From Solimonas sp. K1W22B-7 (GTDB lineage: Bacteria > Pseudomonadota > Gammaproteobacteria > Nevskiales > Nevskiaceae), in assembly GCF_003428335.1 (NCBI RefSeq), contig NZ_CP031704.1:1488001-1552000 (forward strand): 64,000 bases of DNA, read 5' to 3'. Positions 38,304 through 47,196 of the stretch are shown in pieces. Each line of letters starts with the position of its first letter. The stretch's first letter is position 1. Made by a program: the position numbers and the translations under genes. Below the pieces are notes generated by a model. That model saw nothing but the letters and a program-made list of their open reading frames with translations, was not told where the DNA came from and ran no database searches.

Positions 38304-38924
38304 TTAACGGGGGCGCAGCGGCGTCCAGTCTTCGCCGTTGTCGGAGGTGAGGATGTTCTTGACGTCGGCGGCCAGGTAGAGCTTGCCCCAGTAGCCGTAC
38401 TTGTAGCCGGTGTCGTCGTACTGGTTCGCGGTCTTGTCCAGGGCATCGCCGCAGGCCGGCAGCGGCAGGCTGCCGACGGTCTTCCAGGCGCCTTCGCCGT
38501 AGACGCTGCAGCTGCGCTGCTCGGTCTCCGGGACCGTGGCCGGCGGCGGCAGTACCTCGGCGGCAGCAGCCACCGGCAGGGCCGCCGGCTGCAGGGCCGG
38601 GGCGGCGTCGAGGATGGACTTGACCGCGGCGCGGTAGCCGAAGGCGCTCCAGCTGCGGCCGGCATCCTCGGAGCGGTAGAAATAGTTGTTGTCGGCGGAC
38701 AGCAGCTGGCGGCCGGCCAGGCCGAACTTGAAGCCCTGGCTGTTGAAGCTGGACACAGACCGGTCCACGGCCTTCAGGCAGGACTCCAGCGAGCCCCGGC
38801 CCAGCGTCTGCCACTGGCCGTTGTCATACGCCCGGCACAGGGCCGCGGGGGCTTCCTGGGCTGCTGCGGCAAGGCTGGAAAGGCTGAGCAGCGCGAACAG
38901 CGCTGCACGCATCGGGTGGACCAT
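38304..38924 (-). CDS. Secreted protein with two related domains
   Basis: The protein has 206 residues. A signal peptide (ALFALLSLSSLAAAA) is followed by two copies of a unit of about 65 residues joined by an Ala/Pro linker. Each copy has CxxYxxGxWxTxG, a second Cys, GFKFG or GYKYG, and a closing DAGRSW or DNGEDW. The two Cys of each copy may form a disulfide. I do not recognise the family. It precedes the mliC-like gene by 11 bases, so the pair may act together in the envelope. Confidence 0.8.
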   Translation of the reverse strand: MVHPMRAALFALLSLSSLAAAAQEAPAALCRAYDNGQWQTLGRGSLESCLKAVDRSVSSFNSQGFKFGLAGRQLLSADNNYFYRSEDAGRSWSAFGYRAAVKSILDAAPALQPAALPVAAAAEVLPPPATVPETEQRSCSVYGEGAWKTVGSLPLPACGDALDKTANQYDDTGYKYGYWGKLYLAADVKNILTSDNGEDWTPLRPR

Positions 38925-38987
38925 CTGCGACGCTCCTGGAAATCGGGTGCGCCGACTCTAGCATGCCGGCCGGGTCGGACGACCCCT

Positions 38988-39253
38988 AGGGCCTGTTAAC
39001 GCCACCGCAGTCGCTGCGATACCCCCGTATTTGCCGCCAGGCAAGGCGCGAGGAGGTCGCTTATCGGGAATAAGAGACTGACGAGCAACACGGCATGGCG
39101 GCAAAGACGGGGGCACCCGAAGGGCGGGGCCGCCTGGGCGCAGGGCGTCGCCCCGAGTCGCTGATGTACATCTAGTACACGGCGCGCCTCGGGGCATAGC
39201 CCTGCACCCAGGCGACCTCCGTCGCAGCGACTGCGGTGGCGTTAACAGGCCCT
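38988..39253. repeat. 266-bp structured palindromic element, copy B
   Basis: It has the same length and orientation as copy A. The terminal inverted repeats (38988-39019 and 39222-39253) are perfect over 32 bases. Internal hairpins occupy the same places, including CTTAT/ATAAG (39060-39074), where copy A has CTTGG/CCAAG. It lies between two minus-strand genes and upstream of the secreted-protein gene. The remaining bases of this 350-base gap hold nothing recognisable. Confidence 0.9.
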
Positions 39254-39274
39254 AACGGGGGACGGACAGGGAGG

Positions 39275-40243
39275 TCAGGCGCCCGGGCTGGCCGCGGTGC
39301 GGCCGCGGATGCGCGACAGCAGGCCCATGACGCGGTTGGCGACGCTGCCAGTGGCCTCTTCCGGTTGCCTGATCTTTTCGACCTGGTAGGCGACCCGCAG
39401 CTTCGGCGCATCGCGCAGGGCGCGATGGTGGCGCAGGGCGGAAGCGATGTTCATGCCCAGCGGGCCGCGGCGCACCGGCTTGGGCAGCAGGCGGAAGACC
39501 TGGCCCTGGTTGATCAGGCCGATGAAGACGCTGACGTCCTGGAACGGCGTCAGCACCACGGTCACCACTTCGGGATGGTGTGCCTTGAGCAGTTTCAGCA
39601 GCGGCGTCACGGTCTCCCGCTTCACCACCAGTTCCGAGACGATCACCGCGATTTCGTGCTGCTCGATCGCGGTCATGGCCTGGTCCAGCGTCTGTGCCCA
39701 CAACACGGCCATCGACGGACCGACGATCTCCTGCACCGCCTGCACCACCTCGGCGTCGTCGTCGATCACCAGCAGGGTTTCGGAAGGCTTCACCAGGGCC
39801 GGTGCCACGAAGCTGCCGGTCTCGGTGAACAAGGGTTGCGGCGGGGCCACGGGGCCGGCGGCCATCAGCGAGCGCGAGATGTCCGCGGCCTGGCGCACCG
39901 TGTCGCGCAGCTCGGCAGCGTCCCAGGGCTTGTTGATGAAGCGGAAGATCTCGCCCTCGTTGACCGAGGCCACCACGGCTTCCAGCTCGGAATAGCCGGT
40001 CAGCAGCAGGCGCATGGTGTTGGGCGACTTCTCGCGCACCTGCCGCAGCAGCTCGGCGCCGCGCATGATCGGCATGCGCTGGTCGCTGACGATGACGTGC
40101 ACCGGCTCGCGCCCGATGATCGCCAGGGCCTCGTGCGGGTCGGTGGTGGTGTGCAGGCGGTAGTCGCCGCGGAACAGCATCGCCAGCGAGCGCAGGATGC
40201 GTTCCTCGTCGTCGATCAGCAGCAGCGTGGGCTTGGGGGTCAT
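39275..40243 (-). CDS. Double-receiver response regulator
   Basis: The protein has 322 residues and two receiver domains. The first (about 5-120) has the acidic pair D11/D12, phosphoacceptor D54 and K105. The second (about 155-270) keeps DDD (161-163) and K255 but has E204 where the phosphoacceptor Asp should be. No DNA-binding or enzymatic output domain follows, only a basic tail. It is 12 bases after the kinase gene and is the probable partner. Confidence 0.9.
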   Translation of the reverse strand: MTPKPTLLLIDDEERILRSLAMLFRGDYRLHTTTDPHEALAIIGREPVHVIVSDQRMPIMRGAELLRQVREKSPNTMRLLLTGYSELEAVVASVNEGEIFRFINKPWDAAELRDTVRQAADISRSLMAAGPVAPPQPLFTETGSFVAPALVKPSETLLVIDDDAEVVQAVQEIVGPSMAVLWAQTLDQAMTAIEQHEIAVIVSELVVKRETVTPLLKLLKAHHPEVVTVVLTPFQDVSVFIGLINQGQVFRLLPKPVRRGPLGMNIASALRHHRALRDAPKLRVAYQVEKIRQPEEATGSVANRVMGLLSRIRGRTAASPGA

Positions 40244-40255
40244 TGGGGGGCTCGG

Positions 40256-41611
40256 CTACGCGGCGATGGAGGCGACCGGGGCGGCCGTCCCGGCAGCCGG
40301 CTGTACCAGCGGCAGGCTGATGACGAACTTGGTGCCGCGGCCCGGTTCCGACACCACGTCGATGCGCCCGCCGTGCGCCTGCACGATCTGGAAGCTGATC
40401 GACAGGCCCAGGCCGGTGCCCTGGCCGATCGGCTTGGTGGTGAAGAAGGGGTCGAAGATCTTCTTCAGGACCTCCGGCGGCATGCCCTTGCCGTTGTCCT
40501 GGATGTGGATGCGCACCGAATGCTCGCTGGCCTCGGTACGCAGCAGCAGCTTGCCCTGGTCGTGCTCGATCGCCTGGGCGGCGTTGGTCATGATGTTGAG
40601 CAGGACCTGGTTGATCTGCGACGGCGAACACGAAATGTTCGGAATGTCGCCGTACTGCTTGAGGATCTCGACGCGGTCCTTCAGCACGTTGTTGGCGATG
40701 GTCAGCGTCTGCTCGATGCAGTCGTTGATCGAGACCTCGGCGACGCGGGCCTGGTCCAGGCGCGAGAAGTTGCGCAGGTTCACCACCAGGTCCTTGATCG
40801 TGTCGACGCCGAACAGCGTGTCGCCGAACAGGGCGAGGGTGTCTTCCAGCAACTGGTTCTCGCGCAGTTCGGCCATCACCGCGGCGCAGTCGGCCATCTG
40901 CTGGGCCACGGTGTCGGCATCTGCGGTTTCGTCGTTGAGCAGCTTGCCGAGCTGCTCGTGGGCGTCCAGCACCTCGCTGACCTGGTCGAACACGCCGCGG
41001 ATCATGTCGACGTTGTTGCGCACATAGCCCAGCGGCGTGTTGATCTCGTGCGCCACGCCCGCGACCATCTGGCCCAGCGAGGCCATCTTCTCGGACTGCA
41101 CCAGCTGTGTCTGCGAGGCCTGCAGCTGGCCGTAGGCTTCGCCCAGTTCATGGGCGGCCTGCCCGACACGCTTCTGCAGCGCGGAGATCAGGTCGAGCAC
41201 GATGCCCATGCCGAGGTAGCGGCCGTTGTCGACGATCACGAAGTCTTCGGTGATCGGCGCACCGAGCTTGGCGGTGATCTCGGCGGCGGCCTGCTCCAGC
41301 GTGCTGCGGATGTCGACCACCAGGGGGGCGGCGTTCATCGCCTGGGTCACCGCGCGCGGGCCGAAGATCTCGCGGCCGAAGCGGCGCAGGAAGATGCCGT
41401 TGAGCGTGTGGCGGCTGAGCGTGCCCACCGGCTGGCCGTCCTGTGTCACCACCGGCAGGCACAGCATGCGTGCGTACTCGGGGTGCAGGAACAGCTCGGC
41501 CGCAGCGTCGATCGTCAGCCGGGAGCTGACGGGTGCGACCGTCTGAAGCAGGCCGGCAATTTCACCGCTGGCGGTGGGCGGGGGAGGCAGCATTGGGGGG
41601 GCAACGGTCAT
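40256..41611 (-). CDS. Sensor histidine kinase with N-terminal CBS-like region
   Basis: The protein has 451 residues and no clear membrane segment, so it is probably cytoplasmic. The N-terminal region (about 20-145) resembles a CBS-pair or PATAN-like sensor. A coiled stretch leads to the H box VAHEINTPLG (H188). The ATPase domain shows NAAQAI, DNGKGM, FFTTK and GTGLGLS. It phosphorylates the receiver protein encoded just downstream. The signal is unknown. Confidence 0.9.
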   Translation of the reverse strand: MTVAPPMLPPPPTASGEIAGLLQTVAPVSSRLTIDAAAELFLHPEYARMLCLPVVTQDGQPVGTLSRHTLNGIFLRRFGREIFGPRAVTQAMNAAPLVVDIRSTLEQAAAEITAKLGAPITEDFVIVDNGRYLGMGIVLDLISALQKRVGQAAHELGEAYGQLQASQTQLVQSEKMASLGQMVAGVAHEINTPLGYVRNNVDMIRGVFDQVSEVLDAHEQLGKLLNDETADADTVAQQMADCAAVMAELRENQLLEDTLALFGDTLFGVDTIKDLVVNLRNFSRLDQARVAEVSINDCIEQTLTIANNVLKDRVEILKQYGDIPNISCSPSQINQVLLNIMTNAAQAIEHDQGKLLLRTEASEHSVRIHIQDNGKGMPPEVLKKIFDPFFTTKPIGQGTGLGLSISFQIVQAHGGRIDVVSEPGRGTKFVISLPLVQPAAGTAAPVASIAA

Positions 41612-41673
41612 AGCCTTTTCAGGCTAGGGCCTTGCCGTTACGCCCGTATTGCAACCTGATTACGAGGCGAAGT

Positions 41674-43890
41674 TCAGTCCTTGCGGATCTGCCAGCAGCG
41701 GTGTGCCGGCGGCGGCCGCTTGAAGTCCTCGTCCAGGGTCTGCGCGGTGATGTCCTTGATTTGCAAGCCTTCGAGCAGCGCCTCGTCGAGCTTGAAGCCA
41801 CGACGGTTGGTGGAGAAGTACAGCACGCCGCCCGGCGCCAGCAATGCCGCGCAGCCCTGGATCATTTCCACGTGGTCGCGCTGCACGTCGAGGATGCCTT
41901 CCATCTTCTTGGAGTTGGAGAAGGTCGGCGGGTCGCAGAAGATCAGGTCGTAGCGCTCGCCCGGCTTGGTGGCGGCGATCTTGAGCCACTGCATGCAGTC
42001 GGCGCGCACCAGTTCGTGCGGCGCCTGCTGCTTCGTGCGCCAGGGTCCGCCGGAACCGGCCGAGCGGTGAATCTGGTCGCGGCGGTCGCGCAGGGTGCCG
42101 CTCTGCTGACTGTCGAAGCCGTTGAGGCGCAGGTTTTCCGCGGCCCAGTCGAGATAGGTGTTGGACAGGTCCACCGACACCGACTCGGTGGCACCGCCCA
42201 GCGCGGCATGCACGGTGGCGGCGCCGGTGTAGCAGAACAGGTTGAGGAAGCGCTTGCGCGCGCTCTCCAGCTGGATGCGCTTGCGGATCGGGCGGTGGTC
42301 GAGGAACACGCCGGTGTCGAGGTAGTCCTCGAAGTTCACGCGCAGCTTGCAGCCGTATTCGTCGATCTCCAGGAAGTGGCCGATCTCGTCGTGCTTCTCG
42401 TACTGTGCCGTGCCCTTCTGCGAGCGGCGCATCTTGAAGTGGATGCGCGAGGCCGGCACCTCGAGGATCTCGCTGGTATGCGCCAATGCCTCGCGCAGGC
42501 GGATCTCGGCCTTCACCGGGTCGATGGTCTTGGGCGCGGTGTATTCCTGCACGTGCACGTGCAGCTGCTCGTCGGCCTCGTAGAGGTCCACGGCGATGGC
42601 GTAGTCCGGCAGGTCGGCGTCGTAGACGCGGTAGCAGCTCACGCCCGTGCGCTTGGCCCACTTGCCGAGGTGCTTGAGGTTCTTCTGCAGGCGGTTGGCG
42701 TACTCCTCGCCGCCGCGCGGCGGCGGGTTGGCGGAGACCGGGTTGATGTCGAAGTTCAGCAGCTTGCAGGCCAGGGCGCCGTTGAACAGCGAGTACATGC
42801 GCCCGGCGCGCAGGCCCAGGCGCGGGCCGAGGTCCGGGCGGCTGGTGAAGACCGCGGCTTTCCAGCCAGGGAACTGGCGCTTCAGCGACATGCCGAACAG
42901 CGAGTACAGCTTGATGATCTCGCCCTCGGCGCCGAGGCGCTCGCCGTAGGGCGGGTTGACCACCACCAGGCCCGGCATCTCGCCGACGGGCCGTGCTTCC
43001 AGCGCGTCGAGCTGGGTCCAGTCGATCTTGCCGGTCAGGCCCGCCTGCGCGGCATTCTTGCGGGCGGACTTGAGTGCGCCCAGGTCGATGTCGCTGCCGG
43101 CCATCGGCGGCAGCTTCTTCAGGCCCTCGCTGCGGCGCTGCAGGGCTTCGGCATGCAGGTCGGACCAGACCTTGGGCTTGTGGTCCAGCCAGGCCTCGAA
43201 GCCCCATTTTTCGCGCATCAGGCCGGGGGCGACGTCGCCGGCCATCCAGGCCGCTTCGATCACCAGGGTGCCGGAGCCGCACATCGGGTCCACCAGCCCT
43301 GCGCCCTGCGCCGCCAGGTCCGGCCAGCCGGCGCGGACCAGGATCGCGGCGGCGAGGTTTTCCTTCAGCGGCGCCTCGACCCCGCGCAGGCGGTAGCCGC
43401 GGCGGTGCAGGCTGTCGCCGGCCAGGTCCAGGCTCAGCGTCGCCTGCTCCTTGTCCAGGTGCAGGTGGATGCGGATGTCCGGGTTGTCGGTGTCCACGTC
43501 CGGGCGCTGGCCCGCCGTGTCGCGGAAGTGATCGACGATCGCGTCCTTCACCTTCAGCGCCGCGTAATGGGTATGCGTGACGTTGGCCGAGTGGCCGGCC
43601 ACCTCGATCGCGAAGCGGTGCGAGGCGGTGAACAGGTCGTCCCAGGCCAGTTCACGCGCGGCGGTGTAGAGGCCGTCGGTGCCGGTCAGGGGGAAGGTGC
43701 GCAGTGGCATCAGCACGCGGCTGGCCAGGCGTGACCACAGGCAGGCACGGTAGGCCACCGCGACATCGCCCTGGCAGGCGACGCCGCCGATGCGCTCCTT
43801 GACCTCGGTGGCGCCGAGCTGGGTCAGCTCGGCGGCGAGCAGGGCTTCGACGCCGCGAGGCGTGGTGACGAACAGGGGAAAGGCGGACAT
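41674..43890 (-). CDS. rlmKL: Bifunctional 23S rRNA methyltransferase RlmKL
   Basis: The protein has 738 residues. A THUMP domain is followed by the RlmL part with DPMCGSGT (201-208) and NPPYGERLG (312-320). The C-terminal RlmK part has DPPTFSNSKKM from residue 653. It makes m2G2445 and m7G2069 in 23S rRNA in E. coli numbering. The fused form is typical of gammaproteobacteria. Confidence 0.95.
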   Translation of the reverse strand: MSAFPLFVTTPRGVEALLAAELTQLGATEVKERIGGVACQGDVAVAYRACLWSRLASRVLMPLRTFPLTGTDGLYTAARELAWDDLFTASHRFAIEVAGHSANVTHTHYAALKVKDAIVDHFRDTAGQRPDVDTDNPDIRIHLHLDKEQATLSLDLAGDSLHRRGYRLRGVEAPLKENLAAAILVRAGWPDLAAQGAGLVDPMCGSGTLVIEAAWMAGDVAPGLMREKWGFEAWLDHKPKVWSDLHAEALQRRSEGLKKLPPMAGSDIDLGALKSARKNAAQAGLTGKIDWTQLDALEARPVGEMPGLVVVNPPYGERLGAEGEIIKLYSLFGMSLKRQFPGWKAAVFTSRPDLGPRLGLRAGRMYSLFNGALACKLLNFDINPVSANPPPRGGEEYANRLQKNLKHLGKWAKRTGVSCYRVYDADLPDYAIAVDLYEADEQLHVHVQEYTAPKTIDPVKAEIRLREALAHTSEILEVPASRIHFKMRRSQKGTAQYEKHDEIGHFLEIDEYGCKLRVNFEDYLDTGVFLDHRPIRKRIQLESARKRFLNLFCYTGAATVHAALGGATESVSVDLSNTYLDWAAENLRLNGFDSQQSGTLRDRRDQIHRSAGSGGPWRTKQQAPHELVRADCMQWLKIAATKPGERYDLIFCDPPTFSNSKKMEGILDVQRDHVEMIQGCAALLAPGGVLYFSTNRRGFKLDEALLEGLQIKDITAQTLDEDFKRPPPAHRCWQIRKD

Positions 43891-43923
43891 TCCGCCATTA
43901 TCCCTGAAAAGGCTGCTCCCTTA

Positions 43924-44442
43924 TCAGGGCGGCCGCGCCAGTTCGCGTTCGTAGGCGTCCAGGATCGCCTCGCTGTAGCAGGCGAAGATCACCTCGGCCG
44001 GCTGGCCGTGGGCGGTGATGAAGGCGCGCACCTCGCGCACCGCGATCGCGGTGGCGGCGGGGACGGGGTAGCCGTAGACCCCGCAGCTGATCGCCGGGAA
44101 GGCGATGCGCTTCACGCCGTTGTCCAGCGCCAGCCGCAGGCTGTTGCGGTAGCAGCGCGCCAGCAGTTCCGGCTCGCCGGCATTGCCGCCCTGCCAGACC
44201 GGGCCCACGGTATGGATGACCTTGGGTGCCGGCAGCCCATGGCCGGCGGTGATGCGCGCCTCGCCGGTGGGGCAGCCGCCGAGGCCGCGGCACTCGGCCA
44301 GCAGCTCCGGGCCGGCGGCGCGGTGGATCGCCCCGTCCACGCCACCGCCGCCCAGCAGGGTCTGGTTGGCGGCGTTGACGATGGCGTCGACTTGCAGCCG
44401 GGTGATGTCGGCGAGTTCGGCGTATAGCTGCGGCGCGCTCAT
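43924..44442 (-). CDS. Macrodomain protein (O-acetyl-ADP-ribose deacetylase type)
   Basis: The protein has 172 residues. The macrodomain signatures are [27 protein letters not shown] and [11 protein letters not shown]. It binds ADP-ribose; YmdB-like members remove acetyl or ADP-ribosyl groups. It sits between rlmKL and a small hydrolase gene on the same strand. Confidence 0.93.
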   Translation of the reverse strand: MSAPQLYAELADITRLQVDAIVNAANQTLLGGGGVDGAIHRAAGPELLAECRGLGGCPTGEARITAGHGLPAPKVIHTVGPVWQGGNAGEPELLARCYRNSLRLALDNGVKRIAFPAISCGVYGYPVPAATAIAVREVRAFITAHGQPAEVIFACYSEAILDAYERELARPP

Positions 44443-44463
44443 GCGCCGCAGCTTAGCGCTTCC

Positions 44464-45081
44464 TTACCAGGCGAAGGACGCCGCCTGGGTCAGCGCCGGC
44501 TTGGCGAAGCCCGGTACCAGGGCCGGGGACCGGCGCGGCACCGCACGCGGGGTCTCCTGCTTGGCCTCCAGGCGCTCCAGCAGCTTGAGGCCGTCGGCCC
44601 AGGGACCGTAGCCGCTGTCGGTGTTGACGTGGCCGGCATCGCCCAGGTTGAGGAACTCGCTGTCCCAGGTGGCCGCCAGCGCGCGGGCGCGCGACAGGCT
44701 CAGCCAGGGATCGGACTGGCTGCCGACCAGGATGCTGGGGATGCCCAGCGGCAGTTGCGGCAGCAGGCGGGTGATGCCGAACTTTTCCGGCGCCGCCGGC
44801 GCCACCAGCAGCAGGCCGCGAATCTTCGGCGCCACGCGGCGCAGGGCGTGGACGGCGGCCAGGGTGCCGAAGCTGTGCGCGATGAGCACCGCCGGCCGCG
44901 GGTCCGGGTTCACCGCCGCGACGACGCGGGCGCTCCAGCGCTCCAGGTCGGGGGTGTCCCAGTCGAGCTGTTCGACGCGCGTGGCGCCCAGGGCGCTTTC
45001 CCAATGGGTCTGCCAGTGCCCCGGGCCGCTGCTGCGCAGGCCGGGGACAATCAGGTACCGCAGGTTGGTTTGCCAGCTCAT
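44464..45081 (-). CDS. RBBP9/YdeN-type alpha/beta hydrolase
   Basis: The protein has 205 residues. YLIVPGLRSSGPGHWQTHWE opens the fold, the nucleophile is in IAHSFGTLAA, Asp is near SQSDPW, and His is in DAGHVN. These are small serine hydrolases of unclear substrate. The start MSWQTNLRYL at 45081 follows GGAGA. The macrodomain gene follows closely. Confidence 0.9.
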   Translation of the reverse strand: MSWQTNLRYLIVPGLRSSGPGHWQTHWESALGATRVEQLDWDTPDLERWSARVVAAVNPDPRPAVLIAHSFGTLAAVHALRRVAPKIRGLLLVAPAAPEKFGITRLLPQLPLGIPSILVGSQSDPWLSLSRARALAATWDSEFLNLGDAGHVNTDSGYGPWADGLKLLERLEAKQETPRAVPRRSPALVPGFAKPALTQAASFAW

Positions 45082-45150
45082 CGGGTGTTCTCCAGTTGCC
45101 GGGCAGGTTACTGGAGAGAGATTCACTTAAAAAGGAATTTGGAATTTTAT

Positions 45151-45681
45151 TTATATTCCAAAATGTGCGGTTCTTGGTGGATGGCAAGCCCCTGACAGGG
45201 GCTGCGCGATCTGGCGCGGACTACGCAGGCAGCGCAGGCCCACTGCAGCCGCCAGCAGTCCCGACAGGGTCCAGGCCAGCATCAGGCGCAGGCGGCCTGT
45301 GTACTGCAGGGCACTGCCGCGTGGCTCGGAGGTGTACAGATCAGCAGTCAGGGGTGCAGCGGGGTCGTAGCGCACCCACAGCGGTGCCCCGGCCGGCAGG
45401 GGCTCGTCGCTCAGGAAGTGGCGCTGGCTGCCCTCGTAGGCGATCTCGTAGAGGTAGCGCCGCCGGGTAGCGCCTTCGGCGGGTAGCGGCTGCTCGCGCA
45501 GCAGGCGGGCTTCCACGCTGCGGCCGCCGCGGTCCAGGGTCGCGGCGCGGCCCAGTTCCTGGACCAGGCCCAGGCCGAAGACCAGCGACACGCCCAGCAG
45601 GGCGATGCCCAGCACCGCGAGCAGGCCGCGCGGGGCGGCGGTCCGCGAGGGATCGGGGGGGAAGCGCGGCGATGGCGACAT
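45151..45681 (-). CDS. DUF3592-like two-helix membrane protein
   Basis: The protein has 176 residues. Membrane helices lie near the N-terminus (LLAVLGIALLGVSLVFGLGLV) and C-terminus (LMLAWTLSGLLAAAVGL). Between them is a beta-rich region with VEARLLREQPL and VRYDPAAP, as in DUF3592 proteins. The function is unknown. The start at 45681 follows GGAG. Confidence 0.75.
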   Translation of the reverse strand: MSPSPRFPPDPSRTAAPRGLLAVLGIALLGVSLVFGLGLVQELGRAATLDRGGRSVEARLLREQPLPAEGATRRRYLYEIAYEGSQRHFLSDEPLPAGAPLWVRYDPAAPLTADLYTSEPRGSALQYTGRLRLMLAWTLSGLLAAAVGLRCLRSPRQIAQPLSGACHPPRTAHFGI

Positions 45682-45770
45682 GGCGGACTCCAGGAACGGG
45701 CGAGTCGCCATAGTCTCGGGCCGGCCGGGGCGAAGCGGCAGACACAGGGGAGGGGCTCTTGTGTGCTTTG

Positions 45771-45804
45771 CTGTACTCCCCGGAGCTGACGCCGGGGAGT
45801 ACAG
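45771..45804. repeat. Perfect 13-bp hairpin between two minus-strand genes
   Basis: CTGTACTCCCCGG pairs with its exact complement across an 8-base loop. No T run follows, so it is a weak terminator at best. It lies just after the TVP38-like gene end. Confidence 0.6.
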
Positions 45805-45805
45805 A

Positions 45806-46504
45806 TCAGGCGTCGTCGCGCAGTGCCCGGCGCCGCAGCCACCACAACCACAGTCCCGCGGCGACCAGGATCGCGGCCATCAGGCTGTAACCGCCGGGGC
45901 CGGGGTCGCGCAGCAGGGCACGCGCCTGGTGGCCGAAGGCGGTGACCAGCAGGTTGCCGGGCAGCAGTCCCAGCAGGGTGCCGATCATGAAACTCCAGAA
46001 CCGTACCCGCAGCGCGCCGGCGGCGAGATTGACCACGCTGTAGGGAGCGATCGGCACCAGGCGCAGGCCGGCCATGCCGGGGATGCCGCCCTTGCGCAGC
46101 ATGCGGCTGAGCCTGTCGATGCCGGGCAGGTCCAGTGACTGCAGCCGCTCCTGGCCGTAGCGGGCGCCCAGGGCGTAGAACAGCGCCGCGGCGCTGAGGC
46201 TGCCGCCGAGGGCGCAGGCCAGGCCGATCCCCGTGCCCATGGCCAGGATCACGGCGACGTTCAGCAGGGTGTTGGGAAACAGCAGGGCGCTGGCCAGCAG
46301 GTACAGGCCGACGATGGCCAGCGGCGCCCAGGGGCTGTGGCGCAGGCGGATCAGCCAATGGGCGATTTCCCGTGGCTCGGCGTAGTCGTGCAGCGGCGTC
46401 CAGCGCCAGGCGCCGGCCAGCAGCAGGGCGACCGCGAAGGCGCCCGCGGTCGCGAACAAGGCGATACGGGTGTTCGAACGTCCATGCAGGGCGGTGTGGG
46501 GCAT
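45806..46504 (-). CDS. TVP38/TMEM64-family membrane protein
   Basis: The protein has 232 residues and about five membrane segments. The SNARE-associated (VTT) domain shows FPNTLLNVAVILAMGTG and GLRLVPIAPYSVVNLAAGA, the conserved re-entrant loops. Bacterial members are thought to act as lipid scramblases or transporters related to DedA. An AAGGA site precedes the ATG. Confidence 0.88.
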   Translation of the reverse strand: MPHTALHGRSNTRIALFATAGAFAVALLLAGAWRWTPLHDYAEPREIAHWLIRLRHSPWAPLAIVGLYLLASALLFPNTLLNVAVILAMGTGIGLACALGGSLSAAALFYALGARYGQERLQSLDLPGIDRLSRMLRKGGIPGMAGLRLVPIAPYSVVNLAAGALRVRFWSFMIGTLLGLLPGNLLVTAFGHQARALLRDPGPGGYSLMAAILVAAGLWLWWLRRRALRDDA

Positions 46505-46526
46505 GCGTCCTTGCCTGCCGCGGCGC

Positions 46527-47177
46527 TCAGGGCGCGGCCAGCAGCGGGTAGGGATTGATCGCGGTGCCCTGCCACCAGTGCTTCTCGGGGCCGAGCAGGA
46601 AGATCGCGAAGTGCAGGTGCGGCGCGGCCGGGTTGGCGTTGCCGCTGGAGCCGACGTAGCCGAGCAGGTCGCCGCGCTTCACGGTCAGGCCCTCGACGAT
46701 GCCCTCGGCATAGCGATCGAGGTGGGCGTAGTAGTAGGCGCGGGTTTCGGCGGGGTCGAACTGGTAGATCGTCAGGCCGCCCGGCACGCTGGCGAACAGC
46801 TTGACGATGCGGCCATCGGCGGTGGCCAGTACCGGCGTGCCTGCCGGGGCCATGATGTCGATGGCTTCATGCTGCTGCGTGCCGCCGCGGCCGTCCTGGA
46901 AGCTGTCGCTGAGCTGTGCGGCGGCCACACCCGACACCGGGATCAGCAGCGGCGCCGTTGGGCTTTCGGTGGCCAGCGATCTTTCCGCGTCGACCGGCGC
47001 CGGCGAGGTGTCGGGCGCCATCGCGACGGCGGACGCGATCACCGGTGAGACATTTTCCAGGGGTGTCACCACCACGGCGGGTGCCAGCGGCGGTTCCTCC
47101 GGCGGTGGCGGGCCGACCCATAGCGACAGCAGGCCGCCGGCCACCAGTCCCGCGAGCAAGATCCAGACTTCGCGCAT
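46527..47177 (-). CDS. M23-family (LytM-like) metallopeptidase
   Basis: The protein has 216 residues. It has an N-terminal membrane anchor and a Pro/Ala linker. The peptidase domain has [14 protein letters not shown] and HLHFAIF zinc motifs. Such enzymes cleave peptidoglycan cross-links, or regulate such cleavage when degenerate; here the His and Asp ligands are present. AGGAGG lies 7 bases before the ATG at 47177. An L,D-transpeptidase gene precedes it by 19 bases, so the two form a cell-wall pair. Confidence 0.9.
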   Translation of the reverse strand: MREVWILLAGLVAGGLLSLWVGPPPPEEPPLAPAVVVTPLENVSPVIASAVAMAPDTSPAPVDAERSLATESPTAPLLIPVSGVAAAQLSDSFQDGRGGTQQHEAIDIMAPAGTPVLATADGRIVKLFASVPGGLTIYQFDPAETRAYYYAHLDRYAEGIVEGLTVKRGDLLGYVGSSGNANPAAPHLHFAIFLLGPEKHWWQGTAINPYPLLAAP

Positions 47178-47196
47178 GGCTGTGCCTCCTGTCTGC

